A stretch of DNA of 64,000 nucleotides from Novosphingobium sp. (GTDB lineage Bacteria > Pseudomonadota > Alphaproteobacteria > Sphingomonadales > Sphingomonadaceae). The notes beneath the pieces were generated by a model. It was not told the origin of the DNA. It worked only from the letters and a program-made list of their open reading frames with translations, and ran no database searches. This document shows, one piece after another, positions 31,616 through 40,458 of this stretch. Positions within the stretch are counted from its first letter, which is position 1, and each line of letters begins with the position of its first letter. The position numbers were made by a program, and so were the translations under genes. The stretch lies in contig NZ_JBCNLP010000006.1 in NCBI RefSeq assembly GCF_039595395.1, positions 1,431,001 through 1,495,000 of the forward strand, read 5' to 3'.

Positions 31616-34393
31616 ATGCGATCGCTCAAGCCTCTCAGAGTTTTTCGCGCGGTACTGCTCGGCTCGACATTGGGCTGCGCCGCGCCGGGCCTGTGCCTGC
31701 CCGCCTTTGCGCAGACCCGCAGCAACGCCTCCGCGCTCAACGACGCGCATCTCTTCAACATTCCCGCGCAGGATATGAACGATGCGCTGCTGCGGCTTTC
31801 GCAGCAGTCAGGCCTGCGCGTGCTGTTCCGCTATGAGGCGGTTTCCAGCCTGCGCACCGGCGAGGTCAAGGGCTGGTTCTCCACCCGCGACGCGCTGGAG
31901 AGACTGATCGCGGGCCGCGCCCTGCGCATGAGCGTCACCGCCTCGGGCGCGGTGGTGTTGATGCCCACCGGCGCGCAGGCCAGCGTCCAGCCCGCAAGGC
32001 TGATGATGGCCCCGGCGCCCGCCGCGGTCCCGGCGAATGTGGCGATCAGTTCGCCCGAGCCCGAACCGGCCCCCGCGCCCGAAAAGCCCGCCAGCGACGG
32101 CGACACGATCATCGTCACCGGCACACGCGCCACGGGCCGCACCGTTACCAGCAGCGCGGTGCCCATCGATGTGCTCAGCAAGGCCGATCTGCAGACCTCC
32201 GGCAAACAATCCACCCGCGATCTGCTGGGCACGCTGGTGCCGTCGATCAACGTGTCGAACGCCGGGTCGGGCGCCAGCTTCGCGGTCAAGACATTGTCGC
32301 TGCGCGGCCTGTCGAGCGACGAGGTGCTGGTGCTGGTCAACGGCAAGCGCCGCCACAACACCGCCACCATGTTCATCAACGGCACCACCCAGTCGGGCCA
32401 GTCGCCGCCCGATCTGGACCTGATCGCCTCCAACGCCATCGGCCGGGTCGAGGTGCTGCGCGACGGTGCGGCGGCGCAATATGGCTCCGATGCCATCGCG
32501 GGCGTGATCAACATCGTGCTCAAGAACGACACCACGGGCAGCGCATCGCTGCTGGGCGGGGCGACGGGCACGGGCGACGGGGTGCAGGGGCGCATGCAGC
32601 TCGACAAGGGCTTCAGGCTGGGCGCAGGCACGCTGCATCTCTCGGCGGAGGCCTACAATCAGGGCCATACCTATCGCAGCGGCATCAACACGCTGGTCAA
32701 CCAATTCACCAACATGGGCGGCCAGCCCGGCGCGGTGGGGGCCAATGGCGCGATCAACTTCGAGATGCCGGTGGGCGAGGCGGCGACGCTCTACAGCTTC
32801 GACACGGCCAGCGTCCGTCAGGCCGACGGCTGGCTGACCTATCGCACACCCACGGCGGTCACCAATTACACCACGCTGTTCCCCAACGGCTATTCGCCGC
32901 ACCTCTTCCTGACCGACTATGACTATCAGGCCAGTCTGGGGATCAAGGGCACCGGCCCGGCGCAGATCAAATACGATCTCTCCACCACCTATTCCGACGA
33001 CCGCGTCGAGTATGAGGAAAAGAGCGCGCTCAACGTCTCGCTGGGGCCGACGGGGCCGACCAGCTTCTACATCGGCAAGCTGGGCACCAGCGAATGGACG
33101 ACCAACCTCGACCTGTCGCGCCCGGTCGACATCGGTCTGGTCGAGCCGGTGCTGGTGGCGCTGGGCGCCGAATACCGTCGCGACACCTTCACCATCGGCG
33201 CGGGCGATCCCTCCTCCTACATCAATGGCGGCTATGTCTCGACCACCGGCCCCTATGCGGGGGTGATGCGCGCGGTGGGTTCGCAGGGCGTCAACGGTTT
33301 TCCCGCCTCATCCGCGGGGGCATGGAGCCGCAACGCCTGGAGCGTCTACGCCAATCTTGAAGGCAAGATCATCCAGGGCGTCGAGCTGGGTCTGGCCGGA
33401 CGGCATGAGCATTATTCGGACTTCGGAGACACCAGCACCGGCAAGGTCTCGCTGCGGCTGGAACCGGTGCGCGGCTTTGCGCTGCGCGGCACGGCCAGCA
33501 CCGGCTTTCGCGCGCCGACGCTTCAGCAGGAGCATTACTCCTCGGCCAGCACGATCAGCGTGAACGGCGTGCTGCTGCCGGTTTCGGCGCTGCCGGTCGA
33601 TACGCCCGCCGCCATCGCGCTGGGGGCCAAACCGCTCAAGCCCGAACGTTCGACCAATTTTTCGGTGGGCATGGTCTTCACCGCCATTCCGCGCCTGACG
33701 GTCACGGTCGATGCCTATCAGATCAGGATCAGGGACCGCATCCTGCTTTCCGAAACGCTGCAGGGCAACACGGTTCTCAGTGTGCTGCAATCGGCGGGCA
33801 TCCTCAATTCGGCGGGGGGGTTCTATTTCTCCAACGCGGCCAGCACCCGCACGCGCGGGCTGGATGTAGTGGCGACCTATCGCGTGCCCGAGACGAAGCT
33901 GGGCAGCTTCAATCTCAGCCTGTCGGCCAATCTCAACAAGACCGTCTTCACCCATATCGACGATCTGCCCGATGTGCTGAAGAATGCCGGTCTTGTGCTG
34001 ATCGGGCGCTCCCGTCAGGGGGATTTCACGCAGGGGACCCCGCGTTCCAAGATCATCGGCAGCGTCAACTGGAGCAAGGACGCCTTCACCGCCATGGTGC
34101 GCGCCACGCGCTATGGCTCGGTCACCCAGACCTCCAGCTATTATCCCGGCACCGCCGCCTATGCCGCGGCACCCGATGCCGTTGCCACCCCCAAGACGCT
34201 GGTGGATCTGGAGCTGGGTTATCAGCTCACGAAGGGTATCAAGATCACGGCGGGCGCGAACAATCTGTTCAACATCTATCCCGACAGACTGCCGGTCTCG
34301 CTGCAGTCCTCGGGCTTCTCGCTTTACAACCCTTATGCGCCCTATGGCTTTTCGGGCGGTTTCTATTACGGGCGCATCAATTTCAGCTTCTGA
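31616..34393 (+). CDS. STN-domain TonB-dependent receptor (FecA-type transducer)
   Basis: ATG 31616 has AGGGGGAC seven bases upstream and starts a signal peptide (MRSLKPLRVFRAVLLGSTLG...LPAFAQ). The frame is open further upstream but without support. 925 residues. An STN signalling domain (FNIPAQDMNDALLRLSQQSG, VKGWFSTRDALERLI) precedes the TonB box (TIIVTGTRA), the plug (LSLRGLSSDEVLVLVNGKR, VEVLRDGAAAQYGSDAIAG) and a barrel ending GGFYYGRINFSF. With the divergent FecI/FecR pair it forms a complete cell-surface signalling set. Ligand is unknown; the sequence resembles carbohydrate or vitamin receptors as much as siderophore receptors. Confidence 0.9.
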   Translation: MRSLKPLRVFRAVLLGSTLGCAAPGLCLPAFAQTRSNASALNDAHLFNIPAQDMNDALLRLSQQSGLRVLFRYEAVSSLRTGEVKGWFSTRDALERLIAGRALRMSVTASGAVVLMPTGAQASVQPARLMMAPAPAAVPANVAISSPEPEPAPAPEKPASDGDTIIVTGTRATGRTVTSSAVPIDVLSKADLQTSGKQSTRDLLGTLVPSINVSNAGSGASFAVKTLSLRGLSSDEVLVLVNGKRRHNTATMFINGTTQSGQSPPDLDLIASNAIGRVEVLRDGAAAQYGSDAIAGVINIVLKNDTTGSASLLGGATGTGDGVQGRMQLDKGFRLGAGTLHLSAEAYNQGHTYRSGINTLVNQFTNMGGQPGAVGANGAINFEMPVGEAATLYSFDTASVRQADGWLTYRTPTAVTNYTTLFPNGYSPHLFLTDYDYQASLGIKGTGPAQIKYDLSTTYSDDRVEYEEKSALNVSLGPTGPTSFYIGKLGTSEWTTNLDLSRPVDIGLVEPVLVALGAEYRRDTFTIGAGDPSSYINGGYVSTTGPYAGVMRAVGSQGVNGFPASSAGAWSRNAWSVYANLEGKIIQGVELGLAGRHEHYSDFGDTSTGKVSLRLEPVRGFALRGTASTGFRAPTLQQEHYSSASTISVNGVLLPVSALPVDTPAAIALGAKPLKPERSTNFSVGMVFTAIPRLTVTVDAYQIRIRDRILLSETLQGNTVLSVLQSAGILNSAGGFYFSNAASTRTRGLDVVATYRVPETKLGSFNLSLSANLNKTVFTHIDDLPDVLKNAGLVLIGRSRQGDFTQGTPRSKIIGSVNWSKDAFTAMVRATRYGSVTQTSSYYPGTAAYAAAPDAVATPKTLVDLELGYQLTKGIKITAGANNLFNIYPDRLPVSLQSSGFSLYNPYAPYGFSGGFYYGRINFSF

Positions 34394-34820
34394 TGCCCTT
34401 GAGGGCGGTTGATTACGGCAGAGAGCAAGATCACACTGCCCTGCTTCACCGCCCTCTTTCTCTCCCTATTGGTCAGACGCCAGTCGCCCGGCGCTCCCGC
34501 ATGATCGGCTTTGCCCGCATCCACGATGTGGTTGGCCTTGCGGCATATCCCCGAGCCACAGGCCGCCCATGCACAAGAACGTTGCGCCTCGCCTCGTGGT
34601 ATAACCAATATTCCAACCAATTATCGCGAGGGGTGATGCGCCTCTGCGGGCCTGGAACGGTTGCGCCTCACCCATAACATCCCATATATTGGGATCGATA
34701 TTGGTTATTTGATATTTTCCCGCGCTTTTCTCTTGACCATCTCTTGGCCTAACCAGTACCAACAGATCGCCGAGTCCAAATCAGAACTATTGGTCAGGCA
34801 GAAATAAGGGGGAGATTCAC
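34394..34820 (+). promoter_or_regulatory. Promoter region with repeated TTGGT/ACCAA half-sites
   Basis: 427 bp without a gene. Five related sites occur: ATTGGTCAGAC (34468-34478), the palindrome TGGTATAACCA (34597-34607), ATTGGTTAT (34700-34708), TTGGCCTAACCA (34744-34755) and ATTGGTCAGG (34789-34798). TTGGT-N-ACCAA sites are typical of FadR-type GntR and some LacI regulators. They precede the TBDR-GH78-GH115 operon, whose ribosome-binding site is AGGGGGAGA. Confidence 0.4.
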
Positions 34821-37742
34821 ATGAACGCGACGCGCGTCCTGAAGCTGTGCCTGTTGGCCAGTGCCGCCATGACATGTCCAACCTCGCTGATGGCCCAGAC
34901 CAGCGCTGCAACGAGCGTGGCTGCCGAAACCGGCGCTCAGGACAACCAGCAGCCGTCCAACAGGGACATCGTGGTGACCGGCTTCCGCAAATCCTATGCG
35001 GATGCGCTGCGCATGAAGCGCAACGATCTGGGCGTGGTCGATGGGATCTCCTCTGACGGGCTCGGGCGGTTTCCGGATCTGAACGTTGGCGAGGCGCTGC
35101 AGCGCGTGCCGGGGGTGCAGATCAACCGCGAGGCCGGATCACGCGACGCAACCATCAATTTGCGCGGTCTTCCTGGTACTTACGCCCGCTATACAATCAA
35201 TGGCCAGTCCTTTGCCGACCCGGTTCTGGATGGCTCGACACCGCTGGGCGCTTTCAACTCCGACGTCTTTTCAGCGATCGCGGTGCGCAAGACCATCTCC
35301 GCCAAGGATCAGGCAGGCGGCATGTCCGGCATCATCGACCTGCAGATCGCGCCCGCACTGGGCCGCAAGGATGGCGGCTTCTTCAAGCTGGCCGCCGAAT
35401 ATGACGATCTGGGCAGCTACAAGACGCCGCAGATCACCGCCGGTTACAACAAGCATATCACCGACAATTTCGCGGTTTTCGGCGTCGTCGCCTACAAAAG
35501 GGAGAAGTTCCGCCGGGACTCGATCTATTTCAACGCCTACACCCCGTTGTCGCCGACAACGACGCCCAATTTCGCGTCCTATGCCGACTATTACGCCCCC
35601 TACAATGCCAACGGCACCTGCAGCGCCGGCAATGTCTGCGCGGCAACCGGCACCGGCACCAAGGGCACCAAAGGCGTGCTTTTCGCATCCGATGAGCGCC
35701 AGCTCGTCAAATACAATGAAGGCTCGCTGCTGACCGCAGCCGGGGGCGCCGAGTGGAAACCGACCGACAGCCTGAAGGTCGGCGTCACCGGCTTTTACAC
35801 GAGACGTAATCTCAACAAGAACTTCACCAATCTGATCGAACTCGACATGCGATCGAATCTGGCGGTGATCTCGCCGACCACGCCGGTCAAGGTGCTGGCC
35901 GATGGCAATGCCTATGTGCAGGGCGCCAATTTCTCCAACATCCAGATCAACGATTCCATTCGCGCCCAGCCCTTGCTGGAAGAGATGTGGGACTTCAACG
36001 GAACCGCCGAATGGAAGCGTGACGACTGGCGCGTTTCGGGCACGCTGGTCAGTTCACGCGGGCAGAACAACCAGCTCGAAACCCAGTTCGACGTGCGCAA
36101 TCTGCCGACCCGCGCGGGCAATGGCATCAGCGGTTCCTACAATTCGGGCAGCGGCAACATCAGCAATTATCAGTTGTCGCTCAACAACAATCCGGCGCTC
36201 ACCGTGCCGTCCGGCCCTTACACTTGGACCGCCGGCAACCAGCCGACACAGATCGCGGCCAATGGCGACCAGATCATTGTCGCGGGCTCCTCGGGCTATG
36301 GCCTCAACAAGGTGAAGGCGGCGCAGGGCGAGGTGGAGCGCAAGTTCGATCTGCCCTTCCTCTCCTCCGTCACTCTGGGCGGGCGCTATGAGCAGGATCG
36401 CTATATCTCGCGCGGTTACCGCACCAGCGCGAAGGGTGTGCAGACACAGAACATCGACAGCGGCTTCCTGGGCGCCAATCCCTATGCCAGCTCCTTCTTC
36501 GGGGGCGCGGCGGGCAATTATCTCGCGAACTGGCCACAGCTCGATTACAATCATATCGTCTCGGCGCTGCAGCCGGTGACGGTGGGCGCCAATGATACGC
36601 TCACGCCGCTGGGCTGGATCAACGATGCCACCAACTCGGCCTATTCGCTCTATAACTTCAACGTCAGCCGCGATATCTTTGCCTTCTATGGGCAGGCCGA
36701 ATTCGCCTTCAAGATCGGCAATATTCCCTTCAAGGGCTACGCCGGCCTGCATTACGAACACACCGACCAGTTGATCGATGCGCTGACCCAGCAGCTCGGC
36801 GCCTCGGGCGTGTCCTTCGTGCCCACGCAGTTCAGGCAGAAATACCATGATCTGCTTCCCGCCTTCTACATCTCCGCCAATCTGCGGGACAATCTGATCC
36901 TGCGCGCCGGCTATCACGAGGCCTTCGTGCGGCCACTGGCGCGCACGCTGACGCCCACCACGACGATCAGCGCCAATTCCACCGGTTACGCCATTCAATA
37001 TGGCGGCGCGGATCTGAAGCCCTATTATGCGAAATCCTTCGATGCCTCGATCGAATGGTACAACCGCGCCAATGGCCTCGTCTCGCTGGCCGCCTATCGC
37101 AAGAGCATCAGCAATCTGATCGCGGCGGAAAACCGCACCGACAAGCTGTGCCCGGCCGATGCCACCGCCCTGGGCCTTGGTCATCTCACCACGGTGGGCA
37201 CCACCTGCTACAGCGACCTGCAGGTTGCCGGGCAACCCGCAATCATCACCGCATCGGGCAATTTCAACCAGCCCAATCCGATCACCGTGACCGGCCTTGA
37301 ATTCACCGTTCAGCAGAACCTCGATTTCCTGCCCGGCCTGCTGAAAAATCTGGGCGGTCAATTCAACTATTCCTACACGACGGTTTCGGGCAAAAACGCG
37401 GATGGAACCAACGCCATCCTGCCGGGCGTCTCGAAAAACAACGTCAATGTGATCGCTTACTATGAGAGCCCGAAGATCGGCGTCCGCGTCACCTATTCGT
37501 GGCGAGACCAATATTCCCTGACCGGATCGAACAGCTTCACCGGCGGCAACAGCTTCGTGGCGACACGCGGCCAGCTCGACACGTCCTTCTCCTATAAATT
37601 CAGCAGCCAATATTCGGTCTCGCTCGACTGCTTCAACCTCAACAATGCGCAGCGCGTCCAGTATCAGGTGGAGGAAGGCATTCCGCGTCAGGTCGATTAT
37701 GACGGCAGAACCTTCACGCTGAGCGTGCGCGGCACGTTCTGA
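34821..37742 (+). CDS. TonB-dependent receptor of a rhamnosidase/glucuronidase operon
   Basis: 973 residues. The leader MNATRVLKLCLLASAAMTC...LMAQT is followed by DIVVTGFRKSYADALRMKRN and a plug reading DLNVGEALQRVPGVQINREAG, INLRGLPGTYARYTINGQS. This matches the subfamily of TBDRs (TIGR01782 type, as I recall) that serve polysaccharide loci in Caulobacter and sphingomonads. The barrel ends TFTLSVRGTF. The ATG has AGGGGGAGA upstream. GH78 and GH115 genes follow 79 bp later in the same direction, so the cargo is probably an oligosaccharide with rhamnose and glucuronic acid. Confidence 0.9.
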   Translation: MNATRVLKLCLLASAAMTCPTSLMAQTSAATSVAAETGAQDNQQPSNRDIVVTGFRKSYADALRMKRNDLGVVDGISSDGLGRFPDLNVGEALQRVPGVQINREAGSRDATINLRGLPGTYARYTINGQSFADPVLDGSTPLGAFNSDVFSAIAVRKTISAKDQAGGMSGIIDLQIAPALGRKDGGFFKLAAEYDDLGSYKTPQITAGYNKHITDNFAVFGVVAYKREKFRRDSIYFNAYTPLSPTTTPNFASYADYYAPYNANGTCSAGNVCAATGTGTKGTKGVLFASDERQLVKYNEGSLLTAAGGAEWKPTDSLKVGVTGFYTRRNLNKNFTNLIELDMRSNLAVISPTTPVKVLADGNAYVQGANFSNIQINDSIRAQPLLEEMWDFNGTAEWKRDDWRVSGTLVSSRGQNNQLETQFDVRNLPTRAGNGISGSYNSGSGNISNYQLSLNNNPALTVPSGPYTWTAGNQPTQIAANGDQIIVAGSSGYGLNKVKAAQGEVERKFDLPFLSSVTLGGRYEQDRYISRGYRTSAKGVQTQNIDSGFLGANPYASSFFGGAAGNYLANWPQLDYNHIVSALQPVTVGANDTLTPLGWINDATNSAYSLYNFNVSRDIFAFYGQAEFAFKIGNIPFKGYAGLHYEHTDQLIDALTQQLGASGVSFVPTQFRQKYHDLLPAFYISANLRDNLILRAGYHEAFVRPLARTLTPTTTISANSTGYAIQYGGADLKPYYAKSFDASIEWYNRANGLVSLAAYRKSISNLIAAENRTDKLCPADATALGLGHLTTVGTTCYSDLQVAGQPAIITASGNFNQPNPITVTGLEFTVQQNLDFLPGLLKNLGGQFNYSYTTVSGKNADGTNAILPGVSKNNVNVIAYYESPKIGVRVTYSWRDQYSLTGSNSFTGGNSFVATRGQLDTSFSYKFSSQYSVSLDCFNLNNAQRVQYQVEEGIPRQVDYDGRTFTLSVRGTF

Positions 37743-37821
37743 AGCTGCCTCTCCGCTCGCATCCTGCCTGCTGGCAAGGCAGGGTGCGGGCGACCGAACA
37801 GAGTATGATGGGAACGGATGA

Positions 37822-40458
37822 ATGCTGCGTCGCAGAGAGTTGCTTGTCGGAAGCGGTGTCATGGCGCTGGGCCAGATCGGTCCGGTCAAATCGGCAGTCC
37901 CCAAGGCGGGAGCCGCCGATCGCCCCACCGGCCTGATGGTCGATCTGCGCGACAGCCCCACGGGCATCATCCCGGAGCGGGCAGGCCTGTCGTGGATTGC
38001 GCCGTTCTCCTCGCAAGGCGGGCAGCGCGCCTATCAGCTTCAGGCCGCCTCCACGCGGTCTGCCCTGCTCAAGGGCCATGCCGATTACGACAGCGGCAGG
38101 ATCGAAGGGACCTCATCAGCATCCATCCCCTGGCCCAAGCCGGTCATTGAACGGGACGGACATTGCTTCTGGCGCGTGCGCATATGGGATGGCCGGAACA
38201 CGCCTTCGGCATGGTCCGAGCCGCAACATGTCATCGGCGCGGCAGGCAAAGAATGGCAAGCCGATGCCATCTGGGTGCGCGATGGTGACGCTCTGGCCAA
38301 CTGGATGCTGGCGCGCAGCGAATTCGACGTGCCGCAGGATGTCGAGGCCCTGTGGGTCGATGTCACCGCCAGCTCCCCCGAAGCGGCCAGACAATTCGTC
38401 TACCGCCTGATGCTCAATGGCGATTTTGTGGGCGTGGGGCCCGTCCGCTCCTACGATGCCCAAACCGAGGCGCGCTATGCCACCTACGACCTGACGGACA
38501 GGGTGAAGCCGGGGCGCAACGCCCTGGCCGCGCTCTGTTACGCGGCGGAGGGGCAGGCCTTTCTCGCGCGCATCACGATCGTCCGGCGCGGCGGAGAACG
38601 CCGGATCATCGGCAGGCAAGCCGACTGGCGTGTGCTCTCCGGCGATCGCTGGCGCCCCGCAGCGGACTTCACCCAGGGCGGCTGGTACAAGGCGCCGCAG
38701 GAATATATCGACGCCCGGCAGGAACCGGTCGGCTGGGAACACCCCGGCTTTGACGACAGCGCATGGTCCCGGCCCGAACCGCGCCCCTTCCCGCTCGATC
38801 TGGTGCCGCAGCGCGTCGATGGCATGGCGATCTCGCTGGTCAGGCCAAACGTGGCGCGGCTCGGTTCAGGGCGATGGCTGTTCGATCTGGGCCGCGAGAT
38901 CGTCGGCGGCGTCCGGCTGACGGTACAGGGCACGGCGGGCCAGACCGTGGAGCTTCGGCTCGGCGAAGAGAAGAGCGTGGATGGCGGGGCGCGCTATCAA
39001 CTGCGCACCACCCAGATCTACCGGGAAATCTGGACGCTGCGCAGCGGCCACCAGCAGTTGAAGCATTGGGGTTATCGCGCCTTTCGCTGGATCGAGGTGC
39101 TCTGCGACCCGGTGCTGGACATCGGCAGCAGCCTTGTCGGGGTTCAGCTTGCCATGCCGTGGCGGGCGCAGGACGCCTCCTTTTCCAGCTCCCACGCCGA
39201 TCTGGACCGCGTGTGGAACCTCTGCCGCTATTCGATCGAGGCCCTGCGGCTCGACCTCTATCAGGACACACCCGCGCGCGAACGCGGCCCCTATGAGGGC
39301 GATGCGATCGTCAACCAGCTCTCCGAATTCGCGGTGCAGCGCTCCTACGCCCTCTCCCGCTATTCGACCGGCTATCTCGCGCGCCGCCCGACATGGCCCA
39401 CGGAATATCGCATGCAGACGCCGGTGCTCGCATGGCGCGATTATATGGCGACGGGCGACACAAGCGTCCTTGCCGACAATTACGGCGCGATGCAGGCACG
39501 GATGCGGCTGGACCGCTTCAACACCGACGGGCTGGTCGAGAAAGACATCGGCGGCCCCGGCATCGCCGAAAGCGATCTGGTCGACTGGCCGATCGCCAAC
39601 CGGGACGGTTTTGCCTTCACCCGCGTCAATGCGGTGGTCAATATGTGGCAGTTTGCTTCGCTGACAACCATGGCGCAGGTCGCGGGCGCTCTGGGGCGGG
39701 CTGACGATCATGCCCGCTTCACTGCTTTGGCGAAAGACCTGCACGGGGCGATCAACAAGGCCTTTCTCCTCGCCGACGGCACCTATCTGGACGGCATCGG
39801 CACCACGCATCGCTCGCAGCATGCCACGGCCTATGCGGTGGCGCTCGGGGTCATCCCCGAGGATCGTCTGGCGCAGGCCGGGCGGGTGCTGGCAACGCAA
39901 GGGATGCGCATGAGCGTCTATGGCGCGCAATTCCTGCTCGAAGCACTTTATATCGCCGGGCAAAGCGAGGCCGCACTCCGCCTGATGACCAGCCGGGAGC
40001 ATGCCTCATGGCTGCACATGATGGATGATCTGGGCGCCACCATCGCGGCGGAAGCCTGGGACCCGGATGTGAAGCCGAACACCACCTTCAGCCACGCCTG
40101 GGGCACCGCGCCCGCCAACATCGCCCAGCGCTACATTGCGGGTGTGTCGGTCACCAGCCCCGGCGCCGCAACGCTCCGCATCAAGCCCGAGCCCGGCGGC
40201 CTCAGCCGCTTCAGCGCGACGGTGCCGACGATCAGAGGCCCGGTGCAGGTCCGGTTCGACGCGCAGGATCCCCTCGCCTTGCTGGATATCCGGCTGCCCG
40301 CCAATGTCGCGGCGGAGCTCGACCTTGGCGGCACGCTGCTGGCCGGTCACGATCCTCATCGCCTGCGCATCCTCGGGGCGTCGGGGCAAGCTGTCGTCGC
40401 CAACGGGGGCTTGCGTCTTCCCCTTGCCGCCGGGGAGCATATCCGTGTCAGGCGATAA
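37822..40458 (+). CDS. GH78 alpha-L-rhamnosidase, probably Tat-exported
   Basis: 878 residues. The N-terminus MLRRRELLVGSGVMALG is twin-arginine-like. The accessory beta domains (LMVDLRDSPTGIIPERAGLSW; FVYRLMLNGDFVGVGPVRSYD) precede the (alpha/alpha)6 catalytic barrel. The signature DTPARERGPYEGDA carries the presumed general acid E487, and NTTFSHAWGTAPANI closes the barrel. It would release terminal alpha-L-rhamnose by inversion. The gene overlaps the next one (GH115) by 14 bp. The role in the operon, uncapping a rhamnose-decorated glycan so that the glucuronidase can act, is inference from neighbours. Confidence 0.9.
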   Translation: MLRRRELLVGSGVMALGQIGPVKSAVPKAGAADRPTGLMVDLRDSPTGIIPERAGLSWIAPFSSQGGQRAYQLQAASTRSALLKGHADYDSGRIEGTSSASIPWPKPVIERDGHCFWRVRIWDGRNTPSAWSEPQHVIGAAGKEWQADAIWVRDGDALANWMLARSEFDVPQDVEALWVDVTASSPEAARQFVYRLMLNGDFVGVGPVRSYDAQTEARYATYDLTDRVKPGRNALAALCYAAEGQAFLARITIVRRGGERRIIGRQADWRVLSGDRWRPAADFTQGGWYKAPQEYIDARQEPVGWEHPGFDDSAWSRPEPRPFPLDLVPQRVDGMAISLVRPNVARLGSGRWLFDLGREIVGGVRLTVQGTAGQTVELRLGEEKSVDGGARYQLRTTQIYREIWTLRSGHQQLKHWGYRAFRWIEVLCDPVLDIGSSLVGVQLAMPWRAQDASFSSSHADLDRVWNLCRYSIEALRLDLYQDTPARERGPYEGDAIVNQLSEFAVQRSYALSRYSTGYLARRPTWPTEYRMQTPVLAWRDYMATGDTSVLADNYGAMQARMRLDRFNTDGLVEKDIGGPGIAESDLVDWPIANRDGFAFTRVNAVVNMWQFASLTTMAQVAGALGRADDHARFTALAKDLHGAINKAFLLADGTYLDGIGTTHRSQHATAYAVALGVIPEDRLAQAGRVLATQGMRMSVYGAQFLLEALYIAGQSEAALRLMTSREHASWLHMMDDLGATIAAEAWDPDVKPNTTFSHAWGTAPANIAQRYIAGVSVTSPGAATLRIKPEPGGLSRFSATVPTIRGPVQVRFDAQDPLALLDIRLPANVAAELDLGGTLLAGHDPHRLRILGASGQAVVANGGLRLPLAAGEHIRVRR

